Counted from the first letter of the stretch, positions 12,608 through 28,700 are shown. The stretch is 64,000 nucleotides of DNA from Sipunculus nudus (GCA_026874595.1 CM049314.1:23947729-24011728), one strand, 5' to 3'. Program-made: numbers and translations. The notes: generated by a model not told the origin, from the sequence alone.

Positions 12608-15600
12608 CTGGTAAGAAGAAGAGAGTTATTATTTCTTAAGAAAAATAATAATACCTTAACACAATACTGTACTGTTTTACACAAACTGTTGTCATTGCAG
12701 TAATATATCTATTCATAATTTGATCTTAATGGTGATGTCAGCATAGTAATATCTGCCTCCTGTGTTAATGCCACTTTTACGATCATTACCATCATCAACC
12801 TCATCACAAACATCATAGATTCCACAAACAACTCCACTACCCCATTCTTTACCATAATACACTGATAAAAATAATTATCTTGATAAGATAATGCTTTTAT
12901 CCAAAAAAACTTTTCTGTTGACAAAAATGCTTCAGATATGTTTTTCTTGAATTATAAGGCAACATACTAAGACAATTTATTATCTCATCATAAGATAAAT
13001 GTTCTTTGTCACAAAAAGAAATGTTTTCTTGCCTCTCTCCTGAGAAAATATTTATTGCCGTAAGATATTTTTTTCTGGTAGCAAGAATAATGATCTCATC
13101 AGATGAAAAAATTCTTATCAGAAGAAAAGTTTTCTTTACCATAAAAAGAAAAATTTATTGCTCCAGTCCCTTAAAAAAAATTTCTTTCCATAAATTGTTT
13201 TTTTTTTTTTTTTAAATATTTTTTAAAATTATTTTTGGCACAGTTCAATCACAGTTTCAACAGTACCATCATTACTGGCCATGTCTGCAGGTCTGACCCC
13301 TGATCTACTCACAGTTCCTCCAGTTGAGCGTCTGCAGCTCCCTCCTCCGCCACCAGGATCTCGTACTCCTCCGCCGCGTAACGGTCCCAGTCAGAACGCT
13401 CCTGCTCCTCGGGATCATTATCCTAAATAAAATACATAATAACCGTACATATAAATTATCATAATCTTGAGTATAATATCATTATCCTATGCAATTTATC
13501 ATTATTTTCAATAATATATCAGCTCAGCATTACAATCTCATTATGGCTATCAATGCTCTTAAAACTGTTATCCTGCATAATACATACATTAACAAATTTA
13601 ATTTTGTCACAATACATAGAATACATATTACAGTCCCACACATGCAGGTATAACATATGAAAATAATGATAATATAATGCCAATTTGAAGATTAACCAAA
13701 GATGCCCTTTTAAAAGGGGAGAAACCAATCAGAATATTCTACTTACAATAGAGGGGGTATGATTAATGTTTGCGATATATAGTCTCTATGAAGCCAGAAG
13801 AAGCCACAGTTATGAACTTTGCTCTTACATCGTAACTACTTCACCACTCCACTCAACCATGCACACTGATTCAGTGTTGTCAGATGATGGGCCAAGGACA
13901 GCAAATTTGACATAAGTTACCCCCAAACTAAACAAACAAATGGCCTTCACTGCAGAGCTAAGGGGGTAAAAGAAGCAACTTAATAAGGATTTAACAGACC
14001 ATATGACTCTTGATAGTAAACATTCAGAAGTCAACTGTACTTTTCAAAATGATGGTTGTAAATAATTCATAAAACAGATCATTAACTGAGATATTATCCA
14101 GCGTTATTTCAGTGGTTGGGAGGTTGGCAAGGACTTGGCATTTCCCATGTATCAAATAAATTTTACAAACACATGGTGTAAGAAACACATTAACTTATTA
14201 ACTTTTCCCAACTTCAAGTAAAAAGGCCCTGACATCAGTAAAACACTATTCATAATACTGGTATCTTACAAGATCAAAAATTAAAATGGGACATTTCCAT
14301 AAAGTTCCGTACCCGTAGATTAGAGAATGGGTCCCTCTGTTCATGGTCCAAATATTTCTCAATGTTGAAAAACGTGTCAAAGAAGATGGGTGTCATCTTA
14401 CATCGCTTCAGATCACCGAGGGTGATCTTCCCCTCATCCTCAGGCATCACCATGTCCAGCATCTGTCAAGGTAGAGATGAGGTAAGACTGATCCAACAAT
14501 ATATTATATGATGTATCACATGCAGTCTGTTTTTTAAGTAAAGTACCTCCATTTTGTTTAGTGCTACGTATGTACATCTACAGCATTCTATTCAGGTTGT
14601 GGACTACTTAGCAGGGCAGTATCACACACTTCCTCTCATATATATCCTTGTTAACTAGGCCCACTGACCACCGCACCTATGGACCTTCGGTGTGTAATCT
14701 TCCCCACTGCTATGTCATATGACTGAGGAACACCAAAAGCTGTATTAATTTGTGTGGGGCATGCCCTTCCCATTAATCCTGCAGAGCACTAACCCTGGGT
14801 GGCGGCTGACCATGAAAAATTTCACCACCTCGGCCGAGATTTGAACTCATGATCTCCCCAGATTCAAGTTCTATGTTCTACTCTAGACCACAGCAGATGG
14901 TTCTCATGTACTGTCTTATGTTCAAGACTTACCAGTACTATCTTATTCTCTTGACACAGTTGAAGAATTATAAAGAAATATCGATGCATATGAATCACTT
15001 CCTGTTCAAAATTATAATCTGGTGCTCATTTGATTGTAAATCATGTATATTAAATGTTATTATATCAAGAGGCACAATTTATTACCTTGAGAAAATGATT
15101 TCTATACATGATACTGGGGCATCCTTAAGACTCGAAACTTCAAATGCACCTGTTACTATCCCGTACACACAGGTTCATGTCAACATAATTACAGGATCAT
15201 GACATATCAAATACATGGTCATGTCAATTAATTAAGGAAAATTCATAGAAAAAGAATGGCAAAATAATGACAAACTCTTCTGGAAACTCTATATATCATA
15301 ATTATTAATGTGATATGAAAAATTATAAAATTCATATTGTAATAATACTGTAGGTGATTTTACCTGGCATAAACAATCTTCAAATGGCAAAGTTTCGATG
15401 CCCATGGACTCCATTTTCTGTATCTGCTCCAAGTAGAAATATTCTAGCTCATACATAGACAGCACTCCATCGCCGTCCAAGTCCATGCAGCGGAACCAGT
15501 ATTCAATACTGAAGGACAAATTATACATTCACATGTTCAGTTAAATGTGTATTGATTCATGCAACCCAAGAGAATATTATAAATTGGCTATTACAATGCA

Positions 15601-18600
15601 AAACATTTAGATAATCATTATGAATGAATAGTAATGAACTATTCCAATGTACTTTAAACAAAATAATTTACCTACCTGGATTTTTCTAGATATTTATTCA
15701 ATACATATTTATATGCAGATTGTGATAAATAATATAAGCCACATTCAATTGGGGTGACACTCTTATATCAGGATATCTTAAGTTAAACGAGGGCACCCCA
15801 AGAGTCCATAATACACATGTCATATGTCTTGTGACCTCTGACCTTATTAAATATGCATGGATTTTTATAAAAATTTAATTCTGATGAGAAACAATACAGA
15901 TAAATATTTATGAGTTTCATGAAAATCCATGTAACTTTTTGTAAGCAACACGGCTCTACAAAAGTTTTGTGACCTCTGACCTCATTTTAGGCAAGATTAT
16001 TATATTGGTTAATATTTCTGTTGAGTTTCATCAAAATCCATCATATTCCTGGTAAATTATCACGCCTAAACCACAAAGTAGCCTGGTATCCTTTGACCTG
16101 ATTAATATGAGTGGATTTTGCCTATTATAGAACTCAGGCAAGATAATCTATTGGTACATAGTTCTGGTGAGTTTCATGAAAATCCATCAAAGCCCTGGTA
16201 AGTAATCGCAGTGACAATAAAAAGACAGATGGATAGTAAAACGGACAGACAATGGGTAAACCATAAAAGGCGTATAAAACTGGAACATATTTATAACAGC
16301 TTTGCTGCCTTTCTTTGTTTTACAACATGAGTTGCTTTCAGTTTCTGATAAGACTCTTCCTAGACCAGCCTGACTGCCCCATTGGCAGTTTCTATTCCTA
16401 ATGGTTACAAAACTGCCTTATTAAAGGCCAACTCCCTGTTCCAAATTATGAGAAAAGGACATCAGAGTCAATGTCATCAGTAAAGTTCATTTAGCTGTAA
16501 GTTTAAAGGCAAACATGTACTGTAGCTTTTATTACCTTGTCGGATGTTTCTTATCTTCTTCAGATATCAAAAACCATACAAATTCTGCATAGCTCATCTT
16601 GCCCTCCTTCTGTGCCCTCCCTCTGCAATAACAAACATAAATATAATACACATGCCATGTTACAACAATATATAACTAAAATATATATAAACAAACCCTT
16701 GTTCCTCTGTATTTAAAGCGATCTCATCACACACATTTCTGTAGAATTTATGTGATTTTTGGATAACTCTGTTTACATACTAATGAATTGAAGGTAATTC
16801 CTGTTGAAAAGAGTTCTTATAATGCCTCTGTGATGGATGTATGAGCTTGTTTATCTAAAAGCAACACAAAAACACGGTACATATTCCAGTGCTGAAGAAC
16901 AGAAATAACATGTAACCTTAGTTGGCTTGTTGCATATGTGCAAACTCTTCATCAGTCAGTAGTCAGTAGTAGGGCAAAACGCCCTTTGTATAACACTGGT
17001 TTGTATGACTTGACACCAAAATTCCGTTTTGAATCTGTTTGGATTATTTTGGCCAGCCCCTCACATGATAAAAACATGTTGATACAACAAAACAAACAGC
17101 CTATGTGCGTTCGGATCAGTGTTTTCTGCCCTATTTTTATTATAAAAGGTTTCGGGGATATTATCTTTAGGAAATGGACTTCAGATATTGGAACAGAACC
17201 TTTAAGTAAGTTCATGCTTTACCTTGTGACAGCTCCTGAGAAAATCCTGTCAATGATTTTGGATGAAATAGCTGCAAAGGAAGTGATTAACATATAAATA
17301 CATATATAAATCAGCTTATCAAAAACATTAAATTAAAGAATGTTTTATAATATTAGTAATTTTATATCAAAAGCAATGTTTAGTTGTTCAACAGATAGTG
17401 AAAATTTAAAACATCAAATATGGTTTTTTTTTTATATGAGAAATTGTTTTTAAATGAAGGAGTAATTATATAAAAGACACAAATATTATAATGAAGCATT
17501 TGATGAATTTTACAGCTCAACATGGGAATTTTTTTAATTACATGTAGGAAAAAGTAACTTAAAATTTTTTTTTTTAAATATTTTTTAGAGGTAGCCACCT
17601 CTTAATGCTAGCTGAACTAAGTATGTACATCTGCAGTATTCAATTCCAGTTTCTGACTACTTGGCAGGAAGATAGCACTTGTTTCCTCTCATTTATATCC
17701 AGGTGTTAACCAGGCCTGGTGACTTCTGCACCTGCAGGCTTTGGGTGTATAATCTTCCCCATTGCTAGATCATACCACAGAAAACTGATGAAAAGGGAAC
17801 TGGTGACTGAAACATGGCCGTTGGGCACAACCTTCCCATTAAGCCTGCAAAACGCTCACCCTGGGTTGAGTGGACCAAGAAAAAACTCAGCACCTTAGTT
17901 GAGATTCAAACTCATGATCACCCGGCTTTGAGTCCTGTGCTCAACCCCTTGACCACAGTAGCCGGTTCAATTTTTTTTAAAATGTCTTTTCAACCTTTCA
18001 TTGTCTGCTCACCATGGTCATTATGTTTGGCCAAGTCTTCTTTACTTATAAACAGGTCGTGGTCTTTGTCCAGCTCCCAGAACTTGCAGTAGATCACATA
18101 AAAGTGCTCGTATGAGAAGTAATCTGTGATGTTGTTGATGTCCTCTTCATGTTCAAGTGCTGCCAGAGTCTGAAAGAAGAATGAACATGAATATTTAAAG
18201 GGACATATTCACATACCTGGTATTTTTATATACATGAAGTATATAGTGTTATCTAATTGATCTATTATGTTATCTGCCAATATTTTGCTCTAAAACCGTT
18301 TAATTACTTCTGTACACAAGTGGATATAAGCTTGCACAGGGAGCGATCAATGGTACATACATAAACACTGCACGCATGCCACCTGTTAGCCGTAACTCGC
18401 AACTTCACAGAAGAAAGTTTTTAAGCTTCTAACCAAAATAGTTTCTTTCATGTTTCTTGTCCTTGTTTTGGAGTGCAGACCTCTGGTCATGCAGTCTTGT
18501 TGTAGTAAACAAACACACATTACACAGGACCATAACAACTTATAAAATAAGTGAACCTGAGATAGGAAGTCTATGTGCTGGGGTAGGTTTGCTGGGAAAA

Positions 18601-21600
18601 TTATGTATTCAGCCAAAATGAACAACAGTAATAGCATGAGATAATACATATATTATCATAAATGGTTAGGTACATTTAACCCTTTCTTGCTTAGAGGGCC
18701 TTGCACGACCACTTGAAATACTTGGATGTCCCTAATAAACCAGTATCCACATTTTTTTGGGATAAACATACTGCATATTTATTTTCCTTTATAAAGATTT
18801 CGATTACGTTAAAGCAAACCACATAAACAGCAGAGTGACAATGACATATTGCTCATCAGACACTCCTACAACATCAATCAGAATTTGTTTCGTTGACTGT
18901 GCACAATTAATAAATTTCAAAATTCTGTGTAGAAATTTCAAAGTCAAAATCAAGCCGTATACAATTAACAGAAATATCAAAATCTATTAAGTAATAAGGG
19001 ACTTAGTATATGAAAACTGTGGACCCTTGGCAGACCCTGAAACAGATGACCCATAGACATGGTGTCAACTCATCTCCTCAATGCCCAAATGAGCTGAAAA
19101 TTGAGTGAGACCTTATTATAAAGAGTGAACGAATTTGTCCAAAAAAGTTAAGATAAATTTGCGAAGAATAGGATTAGTGATAAAGACTGTTGTATATAAT
19201 TGTGACAGGCAGTCACTCAAAGATGAAATGGGATGTAAAACATAAATCCAAGGATTAAAAGGTACCTAGGTATCACTGACAATGTCAAGACTTGAGAAAA
19301 GATTACACTAGATGTTCTTTTTGAGGATACATTTTTGAGGATATATTCAAGTATTCCCAATACAAAATTAATGCATATCTGATGCTTGAAGAGGACTGCA
19401 ATAAACAGACAACTGAAACACACAAGACACACAGTATAAACAGTAAAACCTTGCCTAATGGCCACCCCAGTTTATTGATCACCTCAAAATATCAACCACT
19501 TGTTCAAGGTCCTGTTTCTTATTTACTCTTTTTATAGGACCTCCCTTGGACAATCACTGCAAAAATGCGACCATTGTATCAAGGTCCTATTGGTGGGCCT
19601 AATTTTGAGGTTTTACTGTGTGTATGTATATAGATATATATTTTCCAGATACCTGTAGGAAATTGCTTTTTCTGATTTCTGAAATTGTTATTTTTCCAGT
19701 CCAAGACCTGTTCACAGTGTAAAATATCCTTGATATCACCTAGGAAAAAAAGTACAAAATAAATAAAAGTTTCAGAACATAATACCTTTTAAGAAAGAAT
19801 GTACCTTATGTGATGCAAGTACTGATCACTCAAACATCTAAGTATTCAAATCATGTAATGTAATGTAATGTTATTAGACAAAAAGTGTTAAATTCTTGCA
19901 TGCTTGAATAAATTACTGAAGATGAGATCTAGGCTATCAGACAGACAAAAAAACAGAGCTCACTGCACTGCAAAAAAGATCTCTGGATAACAACTATATT
20001 AAGTTAACAAAACTTTTTTCAGGAATCAGTTTTGCTAATTTTAGCAGGCTGTATTTGGGTCATATGGTGCTGACATAATTAATCATCTTCTCATCATAAA
20101 TACTGCTTTTTAGGCCTGACATGTGATCAGAATTATGACCAGATATTTTACATACAGATTTACTTACAGTATGGATATATCTAGAGTGGAACTCTGGAGC
20201 TTCTAAAAGGAACATTAGGCCTGGGTGGGTATCCACAACATCCTGAAACACAAGAGTAGTTACATAAATCTCCACCAGGGGTCACCACCTGTACATGACC
20301 ATGATGAAAGTCTCTTTTTTGACAGAAATAATTTTTTTTTCATTGTACAATAAAATATAATTTGTCTGCTATGGCAATGCAAAATGTTTATGACTGAAAT
20401 ACTAAACTACCACCTACTGATAATTTCTACCATCTTTCTGAACTATTTAATCCAGATGAAATGCTATCATTTTTATATACCGTAAAAGTCGTTGCAGAAG
20501 TCGCATCCTTATTACAAGTCGCACCCCGACTTTTAGGATCCCCCTCGTGAAAAGCCGTTCAAGTTTGGTTTCAGGAAAAGTCCATAATATAGGTCGCACC
20601 CGCACTTCATAGGCGTCCCAACCACCTGATACTCAAGGAATTTAAGTGTCATTCCTTGTGGTGCAAGACCACAACCAACGTCCCCGTAGTACTGTGGTTT
20701 AAAAACTAGATAAACCATTTAAACATAAAATTAATTGGACAACTTTAATACAATGCTTATTTTCAAGGAATAAAAACAGAATCATTACATATAAAGTCGG
20801 GGTTCAATTGTCAGTGAGATTTGTACAGTGCCAGAGTCAGCTGCGTCGGATAACATTTTGTGCTGTGAAACGATGTCATTATTGCCGTTTATTACTAGGT
20901 TAAGTAACATAAGAATGCAATTATCCAGTTAAATGACTGTATTAATAACTAAAAGAGTCTGGAGCAAAATACTATCACAATCGGGCAACTCTTTAAAGAT
21001 CGTCATAAGTATGGTGGATTCATTAGACTATGATTAGTTTGCGCACGCGTGACGAGTCCCAATCCGTCGCATTGGACATATTTTGAATCGAAGACAACTG
21101 AAGGATGGAAAGAATAATTTAGATTGAATTTATTCACCTAATTTCAGAAAAGGGCTCTAAAACTGAATTAAGTAACCCTTGAATAAATTGTTACAACTTA
21201 CCATCAAGGCACAGCACATGCACAGTATTACTGAAATGTCAGTCAGCAAGGGGATAATGAACGCTTTATTGACCGGTCAGTTAAATGTAAAATAAACATG
21301 ATTGAATTTACGGGTATTATATTTACTGAGACTAATGATTTTATTCTTTGATAATATCTGAAAAGCCCAATTACCGTCGCTATCAGTTATTATATTCAAA
21401 TGGCTTAGATGTATGGCAAACTCAGCCGTGTTGAACCAGATCCGTCATGACACCAAACGATGTCGGTTCCCGTGGAATTTAGGTACGTATGTGGCAATTT
21501 CAGTAAATCGAATATATCTGTATGGTGTTTGTTATTTCATTTTATTTATTAATGTGTCTTCGTAAAAAAAAATCACGAATACGTCAACGCATGATTGACC

Positions 21601-22679
21601 GTAATGCATGCATGCTGCCATATTGTTGACCGAGCATACGATCGTCATGAATGAGAAACATGTAAACATGAAACAAATCGTATATTTGCAGCTCACGTGA
21701 AACGTTATAATATTGTTATCCAATACGCTTGAAAACCACCAGACGGTGACGGTGACCTGATGGTTCTTAATATTGGAGTTTATAACTGTGGACATTAGTC
21801 ACGAAGGCTTATTTGACCTGGGGATGAAAAGGTCATTGCACGGGTGACCTGGGGCTTGAACTTCCGCTACACGGCTTCAAAGGTAAGCTGGTACCCCAGC
21901 GATCAACCGGACAGGCAATAGAATTCACGACGTGTCTGTAGTGGATCAAGCTTGAATCTGACGCAACTTGACATGTATAAATGGATATGGAACCTCGAGT
22001 TTTTCATAATTACACGCATACCCATAAAGATTAAACGGAGAGAAAATGTACATCAAAGAGCGGCAGACAGGCATATGCGTCAAATTGATTCATGATATAA
22101 CAGTAACGCAGATTAGGAAGTGTCACTTGAATTGGGACTTGTCAGAACGGGTAGGCCTTAAACTGGGCAAATTTATAATTTGTATTTCATGTTAATAAAA
22201 TGAGAATTATACCAGTTCACAAAATATAAGGAAGGTTTTTATAAGAGATTGTTAAAGGTGTAAAATATTGGGGAAAGACGTTTCACAAAGCAATGGCTAG
22301 AAGTATCGCCGATTATCGCTCAACTGCCGTTGTCCCACATACCGGGAAGGCTGACTGAGACGAGATAAGTACGTATTATAAGTCGCACCCTGACTTTGCT
22401 AGGAAATTCTTGTTTTTAGAATTCCATTTCCTAGTACAAGTCACGACTTCTGCAACGACTTTTACGGTAACTTGTATGTTAAACAGTAAACCAATTGGGT
22501 TAATTTGATCCAAAAGTCCCGATTAAATTATATTTAATCCTTAAAGTTCACTGAAATCCATCTATTTTCTTATCTAATATCTTGTTCACAATAAAAAGAA
22601 AATACTATATTACATTTAAACATAATATATTAAATTACAAAAGAATATTTAAATAATATATATTAATAAATAAATTGAA

Positions 22680-22733
<54 letters not shown>

Positions 22734-25700
22734 TGAGGTTGCATTTTTGTTCATGAGCATTTCATATTTGCGATATTCATGAAATTTTTATGAAACCAAA
22801 GGCAAGACATAAATAAATGAAAACAGATATTTCAAATTAACTTCCAATTCTGAGAATATACTGCCAATACTACTTGTCTGAGGTACATTTTGGTCCCTGT
22901 CCACTTGTTACATTTTGCCCACTCATTAAAGGGCACATTGAAGTGGAACCTAGAATTACCTAAAGTAGCTAGATTCTCTGAGATCAAACATATTGGCATA
23001 TTGCATATTTATTTTCAGATCTTAAGATTCCCTTCAACCTAAAGCAAACCCTCTCTGTAGGAACTGTTGAAAATTTGGTAAAGATACGGCAAGAACTGAG
23101 CAAGATATTGCCTATATGTAGGAAGGTCAGAATTTATCCAAAATATAAAACAAAAGGAATCAGGAAAGGTTTAATTATAAATAATAAATTATCAATATAA
23201 TTAATTCATAATAAGAAATATTATTCTGTGTAGGCTCTCATATGGTGAGCTTGTAAAAATGAAACCCCCTTGAATCAGTGAAAAAGTTATAACTGTTAAA
23301 ATCATAACCTTGCTAATATAAAGCAAACCACAGTCCACATATATATATTTATAAATTATAACGGGTAAGGTCTGGTCATGTTTGATCTGTGTTTGCCTTA
23401 CCTGAATGAGAGGAACAAAGTCATCAGACTCGAGGTAGTTGCAGTCTGGCTTGGCCAGCAAACGCACAAACTTGGCAGCTTCATCGTGACAACTCTCGTT
23501 TAATCTGGAAAAGCAAGAAACAGATAAGATATCATTTATTGCCAATAAGGAATTTGGGTATCAAACAACTGATATATGGCACAATTAATAAAATAATACT
23601 GTGTAATAAACATGATTAACTACTAGAAAATAAATATGCTAATTGAACAAACGCACTGCACTGGGCATGAAAGAGTCACTGAAGTGTTTTTTTTGCACAT
23701 TATTGACTGTTTATATCCTCCAGATTTTAGCCATATGACTGCTCCACTCAACGGATGTTGACTTCTCATCATGTTATAGGTCATTTACCTCTGAGGTGTA
23801 AGTGGGTAATATGGCATTCAGATTTAAAGGTAAGATATAAATAGGTGTTTGGGTTCTACAGCTAACCATAAGGAGCCTGTTCCCCCCCCCCCCCCCCTCC
23901 CCTCAAAAAAAAAAAAAAAACACCCATAGCTGGGCAATCATGGAAAATCGTTTCTTGAGTGTATGACTTTGAAAATTCAAAGTCAAAAATAAATATCAGG
24001 TGCAAGTCGGTGTCTCACCTATGATTTATAATTTGTGCACAAAGGCCAGTTTTTCAAAGTGAGCCATATTTGAGATCAAGCCCAAACACAGACAGAAAAA
24101 CTAAAAAAAAAAATTTGTATTTGAAGTTAGTTTCCCGCTCTGAAGAAAGTTAGAAAGTCCATCTTAGAAAAGTTTAACCAACTACAGAATTTATCTTACA
24201 ATAATTATTGACTTATAAATGGATAGAAAAAGTGCAACAAGGCAACACAAATATATAAATTTATATCATTAACAAAGGTGAAAGATTTCAGTCATATTTT
24301 GAAAATGTTTGGTCACAAACAGAAACAAAATTTTGTTCATTTATACCATGCTAATTATTAAGTGACTGTATCAAGTAAATCAAATAAACAACAGGATCTT
24401 AAAATAACAAGGCAGGCTCTGAAATAACATACACAAAACAGCTCAATGATCAACTGTTGGTCTCTGTTATGATCATGTGTCACAAAAACACTATGTATAA
24501 ACAAATGAAATAATCAGACTTAATGCACAGACGAGCTTTTGCTGTGGCAAGCCAATATTTTCAATAACTGGTCCTTGTTATGTTAGCATTTTTCTGGCAC
24601 AACTTCCACCGTCAGCCTCTAACAGAATGCAAACAGTGCCAATACATACTCCACAGATGTGGTACCAACGTAACCAGATGGTCACCGAGAAAAAGCCACC
24701 TACTGGCAGAGTCGGCTGGTGTTAAGGTGTGCTGCTTTTTCCGTAAAATGTGCAAACCACATGCATTCCAAATCACAGGCACATCAGGTATCCTAATAAC
24801 CCTGACTCACCGTCATGGAGTGTGTATTATTAACATATGCTTATCACAGCTGAGCCTGGCAGAGCTTGAAAATGGTTCTAATTTTATAGGTCATAACCCT
24901 GTAAACACAAAAATTCAAAAGCCACACTTTCGGGCAACATTATAAAAATTACAAAACAAACCATATTACTTTTATTTTTGTCCCCTACAGGAAGGTATGC
25001 ATCATCCCAGTTCATGTGTGTGTTTGCTCACAACATAATGAAAGCAATCAAATGAAATTTTCAAGGCATTTAAGGAATTGGTCAAAGGAGGAATTGATTA
25101 GATTTGGTGTGGACCTGGCACACAACAGGATTCAGGAAGGCTATCAAGGTAATATTCACAAATGTACAGTCACTTATGCATGAATGAACATGGGAATATA
25201 AGTTAAATAAGTGAATGAAAACATGGTGAAGGCTTGTATTCCTTAGAATGCAGATTTATGGTTAAAATTATAATATTCTTAAATAAGCACCAATCATGTG
25301 TGAGACTGATGTTTTCAGGTCCATGGGTCAATTCATATGTGTATGTTAACTGTCTGTGGTTTCAGGGCAGGGTTGCAAAACAGAAATATTTCATAATAAT
25401 CAGTTATAATCTTAGACAATTTTTCAGATGTTCGGCCAATAAAAATAAAAGGAATGGTTCTCAGGCACAGCCCGCTTCAATTTTAACCCCCCCCCCATCA
25501 AAAATTTTTATTTTGATTTTTATCTTTCAAGAAGATAAATAATACAATTTATGTAGTGCTTTTACCTGTTTAGCAAAAAAAAGTGTTATTTTCATGCTTT
25601 TCCCTGATCATATTGCATTTTTATCTAAACATACAAAAAAAAGGTCAAAAATAAAATACTGCCCGCCTGCATTGACTTCTGAAACAAAAAGTGCCTGAGA

Positions 25701-28700
25701 ACCATACCTTTTTTATTTTTTGGCCTTACAACTATTAGTAGAAAGGTGAACTATGAAGCTCCCTCTCCCATTTTATTTTCAATTTGAAAAGTGCTGATAT
25801 ACTGTGGTTGGCTTCATATTCGCGAGGCTGAAATTTCGCAATTTTTCCATTTTTATTGTTTCGTGAGAGTCTCATTTTCGCGATCTCACCAGAACCTTTA
25901 TCAAATCTTTGGTAAAGCCATTCATGTGTGTATTATAAATTAAGAATAATTCATGAGCGTCTCATATAAGGATGGCCCGTACACACAGCACAGGTTCTTT
26001 AGTTCAAATTTAAGGGAATGTTTTCTCTACACCTGCATGGATGTAATTTATATTAAGATTTCTCACTGTTCTAACCTATTCCCATACACATATTGGCTAC
26101 ACTTATTAAGAAGGACATACTAAGTTGGCCAATTATTCCCGAGGGTGTCATTTTCGCGATTATTTCCCATTCGCGAATATCACGAAATTAAAACCCTCGC
26201 GAACAAAAAGGCAACCACAGTATGTGAACACTTTATTTTCTACTGGTCTACTGGACAAGTAAATCCCTAGATTTTTTAATCATAACCCTGAATGCACAGG
26301 CCCTGGGCATGTGGGCTTCTTGGAATTTAAACCCTTGCCCGACCATCCTACACTGATCTCCTCGACTATTTTAACAACAGATATGAGCATGAGATACAAG
26401 AATAATTACTCACAAATCTGTTCTGTTTATCCCGTATAGCTTGATTATGATATACTGTGTTAGTCTGTCATGGTAAAAAGACTTCTGGTCAGTTATGACA
26501 CAGGGTTGAAACCAACCATTCCTTGTCATGAAAACAAAAATAAACCTAGTGCAGTTTGTTTATAAATGCTTCCCTTTATGTCAGTTTTCACTAGTGCCCA
26601 ATTAAATATCACACATAAAGACAATTCCTAATTTTCAGTTAAAATATATGGCACCATAGATAAATGCTGATGTTTTACTATGTCCTTAATATGATTCTTG
26701 TGATGGGCAACTAAATGTCACGGATACTCTGCATTTGCAATAAAACATATATGAGTCAAACATATGGTTGCAATAATTTCTGTAAACCTTGTGTGAGAAC
26801 AAAAATTTATGCTTGGTTGCCAATAGATATTATCAAAATTCAGAAAAAGAAATATTACATATATCTTTATATCATCTTATTGTCCTTGTGCTTAAAGAAT
26901 TAGTTACATTAAACTTGTTGTAGGGATGTTGGGAGAGTTTTCTCACAGCCATCAACATGCCCAAGGTAGAAGTTTCTGGCTGGACTATTTACTGTTCACT
27001 AAATATATCTGCCCAACTGATACAAAAACTAGGCCAAACAGGTGGAGACAAAGAGTTAACAACAGCCCAGTCTAACTGGAGCCAGGTGAGCTTAGAATCA
27101 GTGTTGTAGTCGAGTCCACAACATCAGAGTCCAAGTGCAAGACGTGTCCAAGCCACTCAAGTCCATGTCTGAGTGCTATGGGTTGGATTCCAAGTCTGCC
27201 TCTTTCAGGTCTTGAGTCTTTCTGACCTTGAGTGCAAGTTCGAATATGAGTCTTTAGGAACCTGAGTACAAGTTCAAGTCAAATAAGAATATCTTAATTA
27301 AAAGAACTCTAAAATCAAAATTTTAGATTATCATGTGTATATTTACCGTAAAAACTCGCATATAAGTCGATCTCGCATATAAGTCCAGTATGAATTTTCA
27401 GGGTAGATATCAGGTAAAAAATTTTTTCAAGCCATTCTGGAGGTTAAAACCGGTCTAAAGCAGCATACATGACCATCGATAGTAGTGTGACAGGCCACTG
27501 GGGAAAGGTGAATTGTATGGCTGGCCACTCGTTTTTGACATTCATACCACTCCAATTTTTTTTAAACTGTAAAAATGTCATTTGTTTTGTTGTGCAATCT
27601 ATTTAAAAGTTATTGGGCATCATAAAGACTCTAAGAATAATAAATATAACAGGTCGATACTTTAGGTATTTTGCAGAAATGAAGATCGTCTGACACCCAG
27701 AATCGGCAGGTGCGCGATAATAGAACAGCCAAGGATTTCTCACACCTTCCGTCATTGCTCATTTATTTTAAACTTCTAATGATTGTTTGTGTCAGATATC
27801 AATAAAAACATGATTATTTAAGCGTGTTATTAAAACAGGATTGTCGCGGACTTCTCTACATTTTATATAATCTAAATTGAAAAGAACGTGCGACCAAGCG
27901 AGTCGCCTGATAAGGCCGCGTGACAGTGTAAGCTGTCCTCAGCTTGGTCATATCCGTGGATCAAGGGCAGGAATTTTATGATTTTTTATTATACATTCTG
28001 AGAAAACACAAGGCCGTAAACGACAGTTTTATTCAAGTTTTAATTAACTCCGGTCTTCCTTGCCTCCACAGACGGACGCACTAATGAACAATTACATGCG
28101 ATATAACTGCATATATGCAGCGTAGTTATCCAGCATAGCGAACCGCAGAGTGAGAGCACGGAAGCCAGGGCAACATGTGGACAACACGTCAGTCGTTCTT
28201 TGATCAAACTCCGTTTTCCTATCTTTTTGATGAAAGTTTTCGTGAATGAATCTTATATTTCACATTCTGTGGAGTACTAATTTTGACTAAGTCTTGCAGG
28301 TTTTGTGTTCGTTTGTTCAAAGCGATATCGATGTCAGGTTGAACTTCGGTCTATTTTTTTCCCCAAGCTTTGCTCAGTGCCGCAGTCATTCACTACGATT
28401 TGGGGTGATTTTTAAGTAGGAACTTCCGAACGGAGTGATAATTTCCCCCGCGTGTAAGTACACAGGTGAACAGCGTTGACCTAGTTTTGGGCTTCTTGGG
28501 ACAGGCAGCCATCCCCGTACCGAGTGAGCGCTAATCGGTGCTGTAATCAGCCATCTGTCACATGTCTGTAGTTCAGATACCACGGCCCACAGGCTTTTAC
28601 CGTTTACATATTTGCAAACTTACGCAAGCACCAAATGTTTTTGTGGGGAAATACTGTAACATAATTGGCTGTCAAATACACAGGGGCCGATGCCCTGGAT

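Larger units (their letters stand above)
20243..23401. other. PPP2R3 intron 4, carries a 2 kb TIR element and a decayed MITE
   Basis: Contains the CCGTAAAA element (20480-22467), a TA microsatellite (22681-22733) and a decayed CTGTGGTTG-family end (22734-22800). The remainder is AT-rich. Confidence 0.7.

Noticed and set aside
16938-17297. 119-codon plus-strand frame across PPP2R3 exon 8
   Set aside because: It overlaps a confirmed minus-strand exon and shows no family similarity.
26300-26380. tRNA-like box B (GGTTTAAATTCC on the minus strand); a similar case near 29695-29760 (GAGTTCAAACCCC)
   Set aside because: Only the box B-like word is convincing; no cloverleaf or clear box A could be drawn by eye, so neither a tRNA gene nor a SINE is claimed.
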